In this document: one piece after another, positions 21,377 to 31,240 of the stretch | How the letters are laid out: every line of letters begins with the position of its first letter | Position numbering within the stretch: the first letter of the stretch is position 1 | Assembly: GCA_010015655.1 (NCBI GenBank) | Contig: ML976706.1 | Span: 71,529 to 135,528, forward strand | Direction: 5' to 3' | Source: Bimuria novae-zelandiae CBS 107.79 | Lineage: Eukaryota > Ascomycota > Dothideomycetes > Pleosporales > Didymosphaeriaceae | DNA length: 64,000 bases | Translations under genes and position numbers: made by a program | Notes under the pieces: model-generated | Told to the model about the DNA's origin: nothing | Database searches by the model: none | What the model saw: only the letters and a program-made list of their open reading frames with translations

Positions 21377-21990
21377 CTCCTCCAATCCACTCAAGCATCT
21401 GCCCCACCCACGGCTCATAGCACTTCTCCCTCTCTCCCTCCCATCCCTCCGCCTGTCTCAGAAAAAAACTCAACCGCCTCGCACAGCGCCAGCGCTCTCG
21501 CTCGTGACATTTCACTGCTCCAAAAGTGCTGCGGTGCTGCACCGCGCGTTCGCACCCCAGAAAAACATTCCATTCGGCGTTTATCGTGGCGGGGGAGGCG
21601 AGCCACGAGAGCTCGCGCCGCAGTCGCAGTCGCAGGGGATGCGAGGGTATGTGGTATGGTTTTTGCAGCTGCACAGCGCGGTCGAGGACGGCGTTTCTGA
21701 AGGTGCTTGTGTGGGTGCGGTTTGTGTCGTGAGGAAGCAGAGGGAGGGGGAGGGGGAAGGGGAAGCATTGGAGATTTTGCGCGGCGTATTTCAGCCGTCG
21801 CTCTAGCTTGGCTGTATTCGTCGAGAAGGCTTTCGCGGGAGGGGCCCCAGGCCGGCGCAGAGCGCTGTCGCGGCGACGGCGAAGCAGAGGACTTTTTGCG
21901 CTCGGGTGTAGAGGCGCTTCGTTACGGAGGGGGCTTGAGGACTAGTTTGCCAGTCGCGGACGAGGGCGTGGAAGGCGGGGGGGAGAGACA
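21377..21990 (-). other. Possible minus-strand gene running into the gap, broken or spliced
   Basis: The minus strand from 21990 reads MSLPPAFHALVRDWQTSPQ... with a hydrophobic KVLCFAVAATALCAGLG segment and stops at 21803. A shift of one base in the GGGGCCCC tract near 21845 leads into a second open frame (ERRLKYAAQNLQ ... CYEPWVGQMLEW) that runs into the N gap. This could be a gene with a frameshift or assembly error, or a chance pair of frames. No family is recognised. Confidence 0.25.
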
Positions 21991-22849
21991 TGTGTGCACA
22001 GTATGGGGAGAGAAACAAAAACAATGGAGTATGTTTTTATAGCGCGTACATATCATATGTATCATATGGAATATTGGTCGGCAGAGAATACCGGTCCGAC
22101 AGCGGCCACCGTTTGCCGGACTCGGAGGAAGTGCAAACGGAGCGTTTGAAGCGCACGTACGCATTCACATAATATCGCCTCTGCAGATAGTATTGCGCGG
22201 ATTTGTGCGGGGATGTATGGGGAAGACAGGTTAGCTATGAGGCTGTGTTTGCTCACTGTGACTGCGAAGGGTGCGTAAAGGGGCTATGCGATTTCCGCGG
22301 ATTCATATATTGAATGGCGTGCGCGCAGGTAGACTTTTGCATTCTTACATCTGTGAAGTTGATGTAGTAGTGCGGGTGGGTTATTCATGGAACGCGTACG
22401 CCCGCACGCAGTATACATCCTGCCTGTCCTTTCCCTCACAGGCAACGTTTTATTCATATTCTCGCACTGTTTGGGCACGCCTAGTACGAGTTACCACCAA
22501 CACCACATTTTCGTACCGCAAAAGGTGGGAGAGATGCTAGAGAGGTATGACGAGGAGATGGCGGTGGCCGCTTATAGCTACGTTGTGTCTGGGCGTAGTG
22601 AGGCCGTGGAGGTAATGGATATCTTGAATGTGGGCTGGTTTCTTTTGTGGTGTGAAATGCGCCCATGAAGTCCAACTCCTCACTTTGCGTCTATGGGAGC
22701 AGTATATATTTGGGGTCTCGTGGCAACGATCTTTACTCCAACAACTACAATATTTAGCTGCCACGTAATTCTCTGACAACGAACCTCTTACTTACCACCA
22801 CAGCCCTTGCCCAAACCTAATTCCATCACTCAACCCGCTAACCAACAAC
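21991..22849. other. Intergenic, no gene recognised
   Basis: No coding motif. The last 100 bp before 22850 are C-rich and look like a leader. Confidence 0.4.
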
Positions 22850-23407
22850 ATGGTCTCCGCGCACGAACAAGTCCTCCGCAGCGCCCTCGTCCGCTACATG
22901 CTCTCCCTTCACCCGTACCCTAATAGTAACCCCCCACCCCCCTTCCTCTGGCTCGAAGACCCCAGTCGTGCTCTAAACCCCACCTGGGCCTCCCTCGTGC
23001 AGTACGCCGGTTCCCTCGCGCTCTGGCAAGAAACCCGCATCTCGGCGCTGCGCTCCATCCTAGAAAGCCTGGGCGTCGAAGCCGCCGCATACGCGCAATC
23101 ATATACGCCAGCGGCCACCTACCAGCCCATGGAATACTGGACCAAAGAGAGCGACATCATCGCCGCGTTTCCGAATAACCTGCGGTCGATCGTGACAAGG
23201 TACTTGTTTCTGTTTCCGCGGGGGAAGCCGGATACGCTGCCGAGGGTGGGAGCGGATCGGTTTTTCAGGTATTACATGGAGCAAAGGGGCCTTTGTATGA
23301 AGGGGGAGTTTGGGAAGACGTTTGGGAAGGAGGTGGAGCAGCTGGTTAGGAGTTTGGAGATGGAGTATCGGGAGGCAGTGCTGTTGAGGGGGTATCTTGG
23401 GTTGTAG
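22850..23407 (+). CDS. Hypothetical protein, 185 aa
   Basis: The single exon starts at ATG in an AACAACATGG context and ends with TAG. The protein is mostly helical in appearance: EQVLRSALVRYMLSLHPYP, ALWQETRISALRSILESLGVEAAAYAQ, DIIAAFPNNLRSIVTRYLFLFPR, EVEQLVRSLEMEYREAVLLRGY. It lacks a signal peptide and membrane segments. Codons in the first half end mainly in C, those in the last third mainly in G, the same drift as in CFD1. I do not recognise the family. Confidence 0.65.
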   Translation: MVSAHEQVLRSALVRYMLSLHPYPNSNPPPPFLWLEDPSRALNPTWASLVQYAGSLALWQETRISALRSILESLGVEAAAYAQSYTPAATYQPMEYWTKESDIIAAFPNNLRSIVTRYLFLFPRGKPDTLPRVGADRFFRYYMEQRGLCMKGEFGKTFGKEVEQLVRSLEMEYREAVLLRGYLGL

Positions 23408-23512
23408 ATGGTGTGCTGGTTGCGCTTGCGGCTGCGTTTTCCTCGGGCGGTTGAAGCGTGTCCTTTAGATGTTGTACATGCTCCAGCACAACGAACGGTC
23501 TAGGTTCCTGCT

Positions 23513-23534
23513 GGGTTCTGGGTTCTGGGTTCTG
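23513..23534 (+). repeat. Heptamer tandem repeat (GGGTTCT)3
   Basis: Three perfect GGGTTCT copies plus one base. Confidence 0.85.
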
Positions 23535-23544
23535 ATAAGCGAGA

Positions 23545-23569
23545 GGCGGCGGCGGCGGCGGCGGCGGCC
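23545..23569 (+). repeat. GGC trinucleotide repeat, 8 copies
   Basis: Perfect GGC repeat 11 bp after the heptamer repeat. Confidence 0.85.
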
Positions 23570-24283
23570 TAGATAGACATGGACCAGCTGGTCTTTGATG
23601 AAAGATTTCATGGTTATCTCTAGTCTCTGAGTCAGTGCAGATTCAAGATCTTGTGCTTGGTTGAATATTCTTGAGGACGCAGAGTGCTTTTCAAGTTTTC
23701 ATGTCGCAACGCTTAGCTTGATTTATCAGCGTATCGTTGTAGAGCGATCTCATGGACATTGAACTCGTCATCCGCAGATGTATGGATAGACACCTGGGGA
23801 GTCTGAACAGTCGGCGAGCACATTGATTAGTGCGCGGAAGACCTTGGGGAATACGATTGCGATTGCTATCGCTTTTCGTCTGTGTAGCGACGGCACACTC
23901 TGAAACACATGTTCGCTACGGCAACCGTGTACGATAAGTGGATGAGCGTTCGCTAAAGCAAACATCGCAATATGCTTAGTTCTCGGTGTGTGGAGCACGC
24001 AAGGAGCAGCCGCTGCGCAGCGACAGGCGGTGGACAAAGTGACGTGGTGCGGACTAGCCGCCAAAGCCTATGCGAGGCTGCGTTGCTGGAGGAACGCCTG
24101 CCAAACAATAACCGGGCCGTTCTCCAACCGCTAGCCTACAATCACCACCCCGGTCTAACCTTTATCCCCCGCGATCATCTGTTACGTGCTCTGTTATTGA
24201 TACTATTGCAGACAGCAACTGTTCGCTCGCTGCAAAACTCCCTCACTGCTACGCACAAGCGGACGTTGATGTCGCGTCGCCGT

Positions 24284-24306
24284 CGTTGTTGTTGTTGTTG
24301 TTGTTG
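24284..24306 (+). repeat. GTT trinucleotide repeat
   Basis: Seven or more GTT units about 70 bp before the start codon of the Cyk3-like gene, probably in its leader or promoter. Confidence 0.8.
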
Positions 24307-24372
24307 TGCGCCGCCGCCTGCTGGATGAAGCACGAGTAGCCAGCTTCCAATCGCTTTATACACACCGCAGCC

Positions 24373-27300
24373 ATGGCACCTGCTGCCCCAGGCCTGCCGA
24401 CGCGCTTCCCATGCTGGTGCAAGGCAGTATACTCATGGGGCGGTGAGGTCAGTTGAACTTGAGGCTTGCGCCGCTGCATCGTGCTGACCAGACTCCAGAC
24501 CAAACGCGACCTCGGCTTCATAGAAGGAGACCTGATTGAATGCCTCAACGCTGGCGATGGCTCGTGGTGGATGGGACGCTTGAAGCGGGACAGACGCATG
24601 GTCGGCCTGTTTCCCTCCAACTTCGTCGAACTGCTGCCGGAAGACTTCCAGCCGTGGAGTCGCAACGCGAGTCCGATGACGGGCGCAGGGAGCATATCGA
24701 GGCAGAACAGCGGACAGCCGGCCAAACAGCTTCCCCAGAAGGCAAAGACATTCCGGAAGCCCTTCACCGCTTATGCCGCCGCATCGTCGCCCAACCCCGC
24801 TGCTGCTGCGCGCCAGATCGAGAAGGCCGGAGGCATCGCACCGAGCCCGAATGGCAGCTTGCGCGCACAGCACAAGCCGTACTCCTCTATGAAGCGATCC
24901 TCGACAGAGAGTTGCGAGACTGCCTCTCCGGGACCATCTAGAGGACCGTCGAATCTGCGTGCCGTATCGCCGCGACCTTCATCCGCGAGACCAGCTTCTG
25001 CGAGACCATCGTCAACAAGACCAAAACATACGCGTGCGCCTTCGCCCGCGCCGCCAGCCACCTACCAAGCCTACTCGCGATCGCCGTCTCCAGCACCTCC
25101 AGCGCAATACCAGTCGCACCCTCGCGCCGTATCCCCAGCACCTCCAGCGCAATACCAGCCTCACTCCCGCGCCGTATCCCCAGCGCCGCCCGCGCAGTAC
25201 CAAGCGTACTCGCGCTCTCCCTCGCCTGTACCGCCGACGCAGTACCGACCGCCATCGCGAGCCGTGTCTCCTGCTCCTTCCTTCCAATATCGCGCATACG
25301 ATCGAGGACCGTCGCCGTCACCGTATCAAGACGAAATGTTTCGAAGACAGTCGGTTGCCTCGTTCCAAGAAACGCAGTCACCTCCACCGCCGCCTCCACC
25401 TCCGCATCGTGTTGCGTACAACCCAAGTAGCGCACCCTCTCCGGCACCGCCGCAGCATGGCTACCGTACGCCTGCGCCTCCATCTCCTGACCCTCGGGCT
25501 GGAAGCAAAGGAAACTTCACGCCATCGCCTCTGACCAACGCGATGGGCGATGTCATGTCTGCTTTGCAAGACATGAGCATGTCAAGAAGTGGCAATTCCC
25601 CGGATGAGCCCCCTACACCACCAGGTGTATGGTCGCCAGAAGCATTTGATGAAGTGTACAAGGCATCGGCCAAGAAGGCGCGTGCGCAGACGTCGGTAGG
25701 TGTTAGCAACGACAGCGGGTTCCATGAGCCTGAAGGAGACGACCCATATCAGTCATTTGAGGATGGGCCACAACAGGTTGAGAATTACGTCCAACGGATG
25801 GAGAGTCGCCTACGCCGCATGCATCAACAAGAAGATCTGAAGAAGGACGAGCTCTTCATGTCCGCAGATCCGTCTGGTCCGCCACCCGCCGTTCCTCCAA
25901 AGAACAAGTTCCAGAGTAGACCGGAATCCTCAGTGGCCGACGTAGACCAACAAGTGGAGCGGAGAGGATCAAAAACAGTGCGACGCCGCAAATCAGCTTA
26001 CGATATCGGGAAGAACGTTCTGGGTAGGACCTTCACCACCAAGACGAATTCGACGACTACGACGCATACGAGCAGCAGTACAAATCGAAGTCTGATGTCC
26101 GGTCATTCTGCGACGAACATGAGTTCCACTAGCGCTGGAAGCTACTATCGCAAGAAATTCGCCAGGGAACGCCCAAAAAGCGTCGTGGACACATCTCGGG
26201 GTGCGGTCAAGGGCTTCGGCTTCGATGATGGTCGCCCAGAATCACCTTTTAGTGGCCCCTCGTACCATTCCAGTCATGCTTCCGGAGATCGACCGGTTTC
26301 AACCCAGGAGCAGCAACCCGTCCAAGATGGTCCCGATCCTCTAGGTGGCCTCATGGCGCCTCAGAAGAAGAAGAGCGGTTTCTTCAGGAAAATGATCGAT
26401 AACGCCAAAACGCAAGCTGCCAACGCACGCAGCACCATCGCTTCGGGAACGATCAGCAGGCCAGGGTCTCGAGCTGCCAGCCGGGCGGCGAGCAGAGCAG
26501 GAAGTCGAGCAGCCAGCAGGCTAGATGGGCTAGGTGCAATGATCGTCGGCAGCCCCCCGGTGCCTTCTAATGCTGCACGAGACATGGGTTTGGGCGGATC
26601 CGTCGACTGGGTGCAGGTTCGTCGAGATGTCAATCGCTCCAACTCCTTGAGCAAGAACGAGAGAATGGAGCGCGCCGATCGTTGCCAGATGATGGACATA
26701 CCGGTCATTAATCCAGTCGACATTCTTTATGACTCCGCCGAAGGAGATGAAGGCCTGGACGGACTTCCCATCACCGAGCCCACAGACTTCAGCACTTGCA
26801 ACCTGACGTTGGTCGACAAGAGCGCGAGATTCGTGAACAGTATACCTCTTGGAACAACACCTGCTTCGTTGGCGCAATCATACGTGTGCAGACCTTACAG
26901 GAGCGATGTGCAGCGTCTGAGAGCCATCTTCACATGGGTCAGCGAGCGCATAGCGTGGGAAGACGACTTTGAAGGCGAGATCGATACACGGCATGTGCTC
27001 CAGAGCAAGCGGGGTTGCCCCCACGAAATAGCCGTGATCGTGGCGGAGATGTGTGCTTCCGTTGGTTTGCATGCAGAGGTTGTCCGAGGATACCTCAAGG
27101 CTCCTGGGGAGCCTCTTGATTTCGAAAGTGTTGGACGTCCCAACCATTTCTGGAACGCAGTCATTGTGGACGGAGAATGGCGCATAATGGATTGTTCGCT
27201 GGCCGGACCTACGAACCCCAAGCGGGCTCAGTATTCTAATGTTAGTTCACAAGTCGCTGAGACATGGTACTTCCTCGCGCGACCCATGGAGATTTGCTAT

Positions 27301-28318
27301 TCCCACGTACCTCTAGTACCGGAACAGCAACACATCTGCCCACCACAGCCGCACGACGTCTTGATGGCATTGCCCTGCGCAACACCAACCTACTTCAAGC
27401 ACCAGCTAAACATGGCCGACTTCGATACCAGCTTGCTTAACCTGGATAACCTGGAGATGGCGCACATTCACATCAATGTTCCGGAAGATGTGGAATGTGT
27501 CGCCGAAGTAGAAGCGAGAGCCATTACCCAAGATGCGGATGGTGACTACTTTGAGAGCGGGGACATCGTCCGAAAGCCGGCGTTGGCACAGGCGGAGTGG
27601 ATTGGAGGCCAGAAAAGATACACCGTGAAAGCAGTATTGCCGAGCGATGAGGGCCATGGTGTGCTCAAGGTGTACGCTGGACCTCGCGGTCTGATGGTGA
27701 GTCCTCTCTCAACTTCGATCGAATGCTTCTAACAGTCGTCAGCACTCCAACAAGTTGAACCCTCACTCTCTAGCCCTGGGTCTTCCCATCACTCACTCTG
27801 GCACCAATCCCCCATACTCTTTTGTAACACTACATCCTACACCCCACGCTCAACGCCACGATCTTTATGTCGCTCAACCGCAATGCGCAAACATTGCCCT
27901 CAACAACACGTTCGTCTTCACCGTCCGCCAACATCCTTCTTCACTCACGCGCACTCCGGAGCTCGCCTCACCTGGTCTCACCGGCCGCGCGTCACCCAAT
28001 CCATTCGCTCGTCCGACCTCGGCAATGAGTATACAGAGTCTATCAGCAACTGGATCGAACTATACAAACCCCTCACAAGCCTCGTCAAGCTCTTCGGGCA
28101 GCAACTCGATGAAGCCGGCCAAGCTAGCAGTCCAGACGCCATCGGGTAAGATCATTCGGCTGACGAGGAAGAGCGAGCACATGAGCGGGACGAACGACGG
28201 CGATGGAAGCAGCTGGGAGACTGTAATCAAGATCGGCGAGAAGGGGACGTGGAGGGGCTTAGTGTTGGCAGATCGGAGTGCGAGGTGGTGCGTCTTTGCG
28301 CAGTGGGAGTGCGCTTGA
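24373..28318 (+). CDS. Cyk3-like cytokinesis protein (SH3 plus transglutaminase-like domain)
   Basis: Exons 24373-24447, 24499-27696 and 27743-28318 join to 1282 residues. The first intron (51 bp, CTGAC branch) lies inside the SH3 domain: CKAVYSWGGE joins TKRDLGFIEGDLIEC and continues to GSWWMGRL and GLFPSNFVELLPEDF (about residues 17-72). Residues 206-289 are a Pro-rich tract of repeated SPAPPAQYQ units. A transglutaminase-like core lies near residues 840-930, with Cys865 (RGCPHEIA), His908 (PNHFWNAV) and Asp923 (RIMDCSLAG). The C-terminal exon carries PITHSGTNPPY, HPTPHAQRHDLYVAQPQC and GTWRGLVLADRSARWCVF, the conserved end of fungal Cyk3 proteins. Yeast and fission yeast Cyk3 act at the division site in septum formation. 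In this family the transglutaminase-like fold is thought not to be a normal cross-linking enzyme. Confidence 0.88.
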
Positions 28319-28790
28319 TCCCTTCACTCTGGGGATGTACGAGTAATGTTGTTGTAGGAGGGTGGGTGCTGTTGCAAAAAGTTGCTCTGTTTTGTTTTGT
28401 TTGAAGCGCGGCATAGTTTACGGTTTCTATCCTGCATGTACGACTTGTAATGTCAGGGCTTGCGCTCATGATGGTTGGACAGACAGCATCTTCTGGTGTT
28501 TTTGCGGTGGCGTTTTGTTTTGTTTAGTGCGACGGAGGCTTGAATTGAGGAGTTTTTTGTGTTTGAGTCGTTACTGCATTTGTGATGATCTGAGATGACA
28601 CATGCGATGCCAGTGCTTTTCAACTCTATATAGTAAGCATGTCTGGCCACTGGTGGTGGTGGCGGGCACGGCGGGGCAGTGGTACCCGCCGAGACAACCC
28701 CGCTACGACTCATCGCCAAACGCTTTAAAACTTAATCCCACCCTCGACACCTTCGTCCAACACACCGACAATCAATTCGGCCCACCCACG
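28319..28790. other. Intergenic and leader of glutamyl-tRNA synthetase
   Basis: It contains G/T-rich 3' flank of the Cyk3-like gene and then the TATA box listed next. Confidence 0.45.
28627..28632 (+). promoter_or_regulatory. TATA box of the GluRS gene
   Basis: CTATATAG lies about 160 bp before the ATG at 28791. It lies downstream of an earlier in-frame ATG at 28602, which argues against that earlier codon as the start. Confidence 0.45.
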
Positions 28791-30704
28791 ATGGACGCGC
28801 ACATCTCCGAGTGGAAGACGCGCGCCGAGGCGCTCAAGCCCCTCAACCTTAAGCAGATTGAGCCCCAGCTCGCCGAGCTCGACGCGCACCTCACGCTCCG
28901 CTCGCACATTGTGGGCTACGAGCTCACCGAGGCGGATTCGACCGTGTGGCAGACTATTCGCGGGAATCGGGTTGCGCATGCCTATGTGAAACAGAATCTG
29001 ATGGTCAATTTGTGCCGTTGGTTCCGCTACATCGAGGAGGCGTACCCCCAGCAGACGGTCGTCGTGCAAGAGAAGAGCAAAGAGGCAAAGGGGAAGGAGG
29101 GGAAACAGAAGGATGACGGAGCGAACTATGACATCGGACTGCAGGACGTTGGCGACGGAACCGGCATCGTTACCCGCTTCCCGCCCGAGCCCAGCGGCTA
29201 CCTTCACATCGGCCACGCGAAGGCGGCCTTGTTGAACGACTACTTTGCGCACGAGAAATACTCGGGCAAGTTGATCCTGCGCTTCGACGATACCAACCCG
29301 ACAAAGGAGAAGCAGGAGTACCAGGATGCCATTGTTGAGGACCTGGCTCTTATGGGCATCAAGCCGGACACCGTCAGCTACACCAGCGACTGGTTTGACG
29401 AGCTGTACGAGTGGTGTGTGAAGATGATCAAGGCCGGCACTGCTTATGCGGACGATACGGCCCAGGAGAAGATGCAGAAGGAGCGCTTCGACGGCATAGC
29501 CAGCGAGAGGCGTGACTCTTCTGTTGAGGACAACCTTGCACACTTCGAGGAGATGAAGAAGGGCACAGAGGAAGGCAAGAGGTGGTGCATCAGGGCGAAG
29601 ATGTCCGTCGATGACCCGAATAAGGCCATGCGCGATCCGGTCATCTACCGCTGCAACCCGCAGGAGCATCACCGCACAGGAAGCAAGTGGAAGCTCTACC
29701 CCACCTACGACTTCTGCTGCCCCATTGTCGACTCGCTCGAGGGCGTCACGCATGCGCTGCGCACGACCGAGTACAACGACCGAGACGCACAATACCAGTG
29801 GTTCATTAAGACGCTCGAGCTTCGCCCCGTTCACAACTGGGGTTTCGCTAGGCTCAACTTCGTGCGTACCTTGTTGTCCAAACGCAAGCTGACGAGGATT
29901 GTGGACTCTAAATTCGTCTGGGGCTGGGACGATCCGCGCATGCCTACGGTTCGCGGTGTGCGAAGGCGTGGTGTCACCGTGCCTGCCCTCCGCGAGTTCA
30001 TCCTCAAGCAAGGTCCCAGCAAAAACATCGTGAACCTCGACTGGCACTCCTTCTGGGCCACTAACAAGAAGCACATCGACCCCATCGCAGCCCGCTACAC
30101 TGCCATTTCCGAGGCCGCCAAGGTCCCCGTCACCGTTGCGGGTGCCCGCGAGGGCGTTCACACCGAGGAGAAGGACAAGCACGCCAAGTACACCAACCTC
30201 GGCAAGAAGAAAGTCGTCTTCAGCAAAGACGTCTTCATCGAGCAGGAGGACGCGCAATCCTTCGCCAAGGACGAGGAGATCACCCTCATGAACTGGGGCA
30301 ACGCCATCGTGCGCAACATCTCCCACTCCATCAACCCGCTCGCCTCGCCCTCCGGCCTCAAGACCGTGACCGCGCTCGAGCTGGAGCTCCACCTCCAGGG
30401 CGACGTTAAGAAGACGTCCAAGAAGGTGCACTGGCTGTCCAAGGACCAGAACCTCGTGCCTGTCGATCTTGTCGACTTTGACTACCTCATTACGAAGGAT
30501 AAGCTGGAGGAGGACGATAAGTTGGAGGATTTCTTGAACCCGAAGACGGAGTTTAGGACGAAGGCGGTGGCGGATTTGAATGTGGCCGAGTTGAAGGTGG
30601 ATGATATCTTCCAGTTTGATCGCAAGGGGTATTATAGGCTGGATAAGGCGTTTCAGCATGGTGAGCCGGCGGTGGCGTTCAAGATTCCGACGGGTGGGAA
30701 GTAG
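28791..30704 (+). CDS. Cytosolic glutamyl-tRNA synthetase
   Basis: The single exon encodes 637 residues from ATG 28791. The enzyme charges tRNA-Glu and is a class Ic synthetase of the archaeal/eukaryotic type. The nucleotide-binding signature HIGH is seen at residues 139-142 in FPPEPSGYLHIGHAKAALLN, and the KMSKS equivalent is LSKRKL at 362-367. RFDDTNPTKEKQEYQ and YTSDWFDELYEW are typical of the GluRS branch, not of GlnRS. Residues 1-100 form the remainder of a GST-like N-terminal domain (DAHLTLRSHIVGYELTEAD), which in yeast Gus1 binds Arc1. A Lys-rich linker follows. The beta-barrel anticodon-binding domain ends at FKIPTGG. The in-frame extension back to 28602 does not look like protein and lies upstream of a TATA box. 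Confidence 0.92.
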   Translation: MDAHISEWKTRAEALKPLNLKQIEPQLAELDAHLTLRSHIVGYELTEADSTVWQTIRGNRVAHAYVKQNLMVNLCRWFRYIEEAYPQQTVVVQEKSKEAKGKEGKQKDDGANYDIGLQDVGDGTGIVTRFPPEPSGYLHIGHAKAALLNDYFAHEKYSGKLILRFDDTNPTKEKQEYQDAIVEDLALMGIKPDTVSYTSDWFDELYEWCVKMIKAGTAYADDTAQEKMQKERFDGIASERRDSSVEDNLAHFEEMKKGTEEGKRWCIRAKMSVDDPNKAMRDPVIYRCNPQEHHRTGSKWKLYPTYDFCCPIVDSLEGVTHALRTTEYNDRDAQYQWFIKTLELRPVHNWGFARLNFVRTLLSKRKLTRIVDSKFVWGWDDPRMPTVRGVRRRGVTVPALREFILKQGPSKNIVNLDWHSFWATNKKHIDPIAARYTAISEAAKVPVTVAGAREGVHTEEKDKHAKYTNLGKKKVVFSKDVFIEQEDAQSFAKDEEITLMNWGNAIVRNISHSINPLASPSGLKTVTALELELHLQGDVKKTSKKVHWLSKDQNLVPVDLVDFDYLITKDKLEEDDKLEDFLNPKTEFRTKAVADLNVAELKVDDIFQFDRKGYYRLDKAFQHGEPAVAFKIPTGGK

Positions 30705-31201
30705 ATAGCTGAGGTAAGGAGAGTGGCTTGTGGGACGATCGTTCACTGTGCGAGAGCCGAAGTAAGAGTTGCGGAGCCAGTTTATACGAGTCGATGATGG
30801 ATGATCTCAAAAGAAATCATCTCACAGAGCAACTTTTCAGAACATCGAGACCTCGTGTAACACGTGTGTTTGGGAACGCAGTACTGCCATCAACAACTAC
30901 CATGTTTGTTTGTTTGTTTGTTACGCAAGTGCCGGAATATCTCCCCCTCTGCCCATTAATTGCCAGAACCTCCTCTCCAATATGTTAAAGCACACCGCGA
31001 TATTTGTGCTACAGTCGTTATTAATGTTAGTGACGAGCTAGTGCGTAGGTAGCTTGCCATCCAAGACGACGAGATCGACACACATGCGTACGTTTCCCTC
31101 AATGCGCAAAGCAGCGCGATGCAACCATCCAAGTCATCCACCTGCCCTAGGTACATACAATACACTAACTGCACTATACCCGGTTTCCGTGCAACATACC
31201 C
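30705..31201. other. Intergenic, target region of the intact piggyBac-like element
   Basis: No gene is recognised. A short GTTT repeat lies at about 30904-30921. Confidence 0.5.
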
Positions 31202-31240
31202 TATCCCATGCACTGTTAAACGCGCCCGTACACGGGCCAC
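31202..31240 (+). repeat. Left TIR of intact piggyBac-like element (with TA)
   Basis: It begins TATCCCATGCACTGTTAAAC. It differs from the right end at four of 39 positions. The shared core CGCCCGTACACGGGCCAC contains an internal palindrome. Confidence 0.85.

Larger units (their letters stand above)
23408..24372. other. Intergenic with microsatellites
   Basis: No gene is recognised between the 185-aa hypothetical and the Cyk3-like gene. Three simple repeats are listed separately. Confidence 0.45.

Noticed and set aside
28602..28790. In-frame ATG extension of GluRS by 63 residues
   Set aside because: The extension has no GST-domain resemblance and lies across a TATA box at 28627-28632, so 28791 was chosen.
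28725..30746. 673-residue open frame antisense to glutamyl-tRNA synthetase
   Set aside because: It is an exact shadow of a clearly functional gene. The long antisense frame results from the strong third-position GC bias and has Leu/Val/Arg/Gly-rich, motif-free content.
31216..31219. TTAA inside the left end of the intact piggyBac-like element as its border
   Set aside because: The right end and both ends of the second copy have no TTAA at the corresponding place, and TIR similarity continues outward past it to TATCCC.
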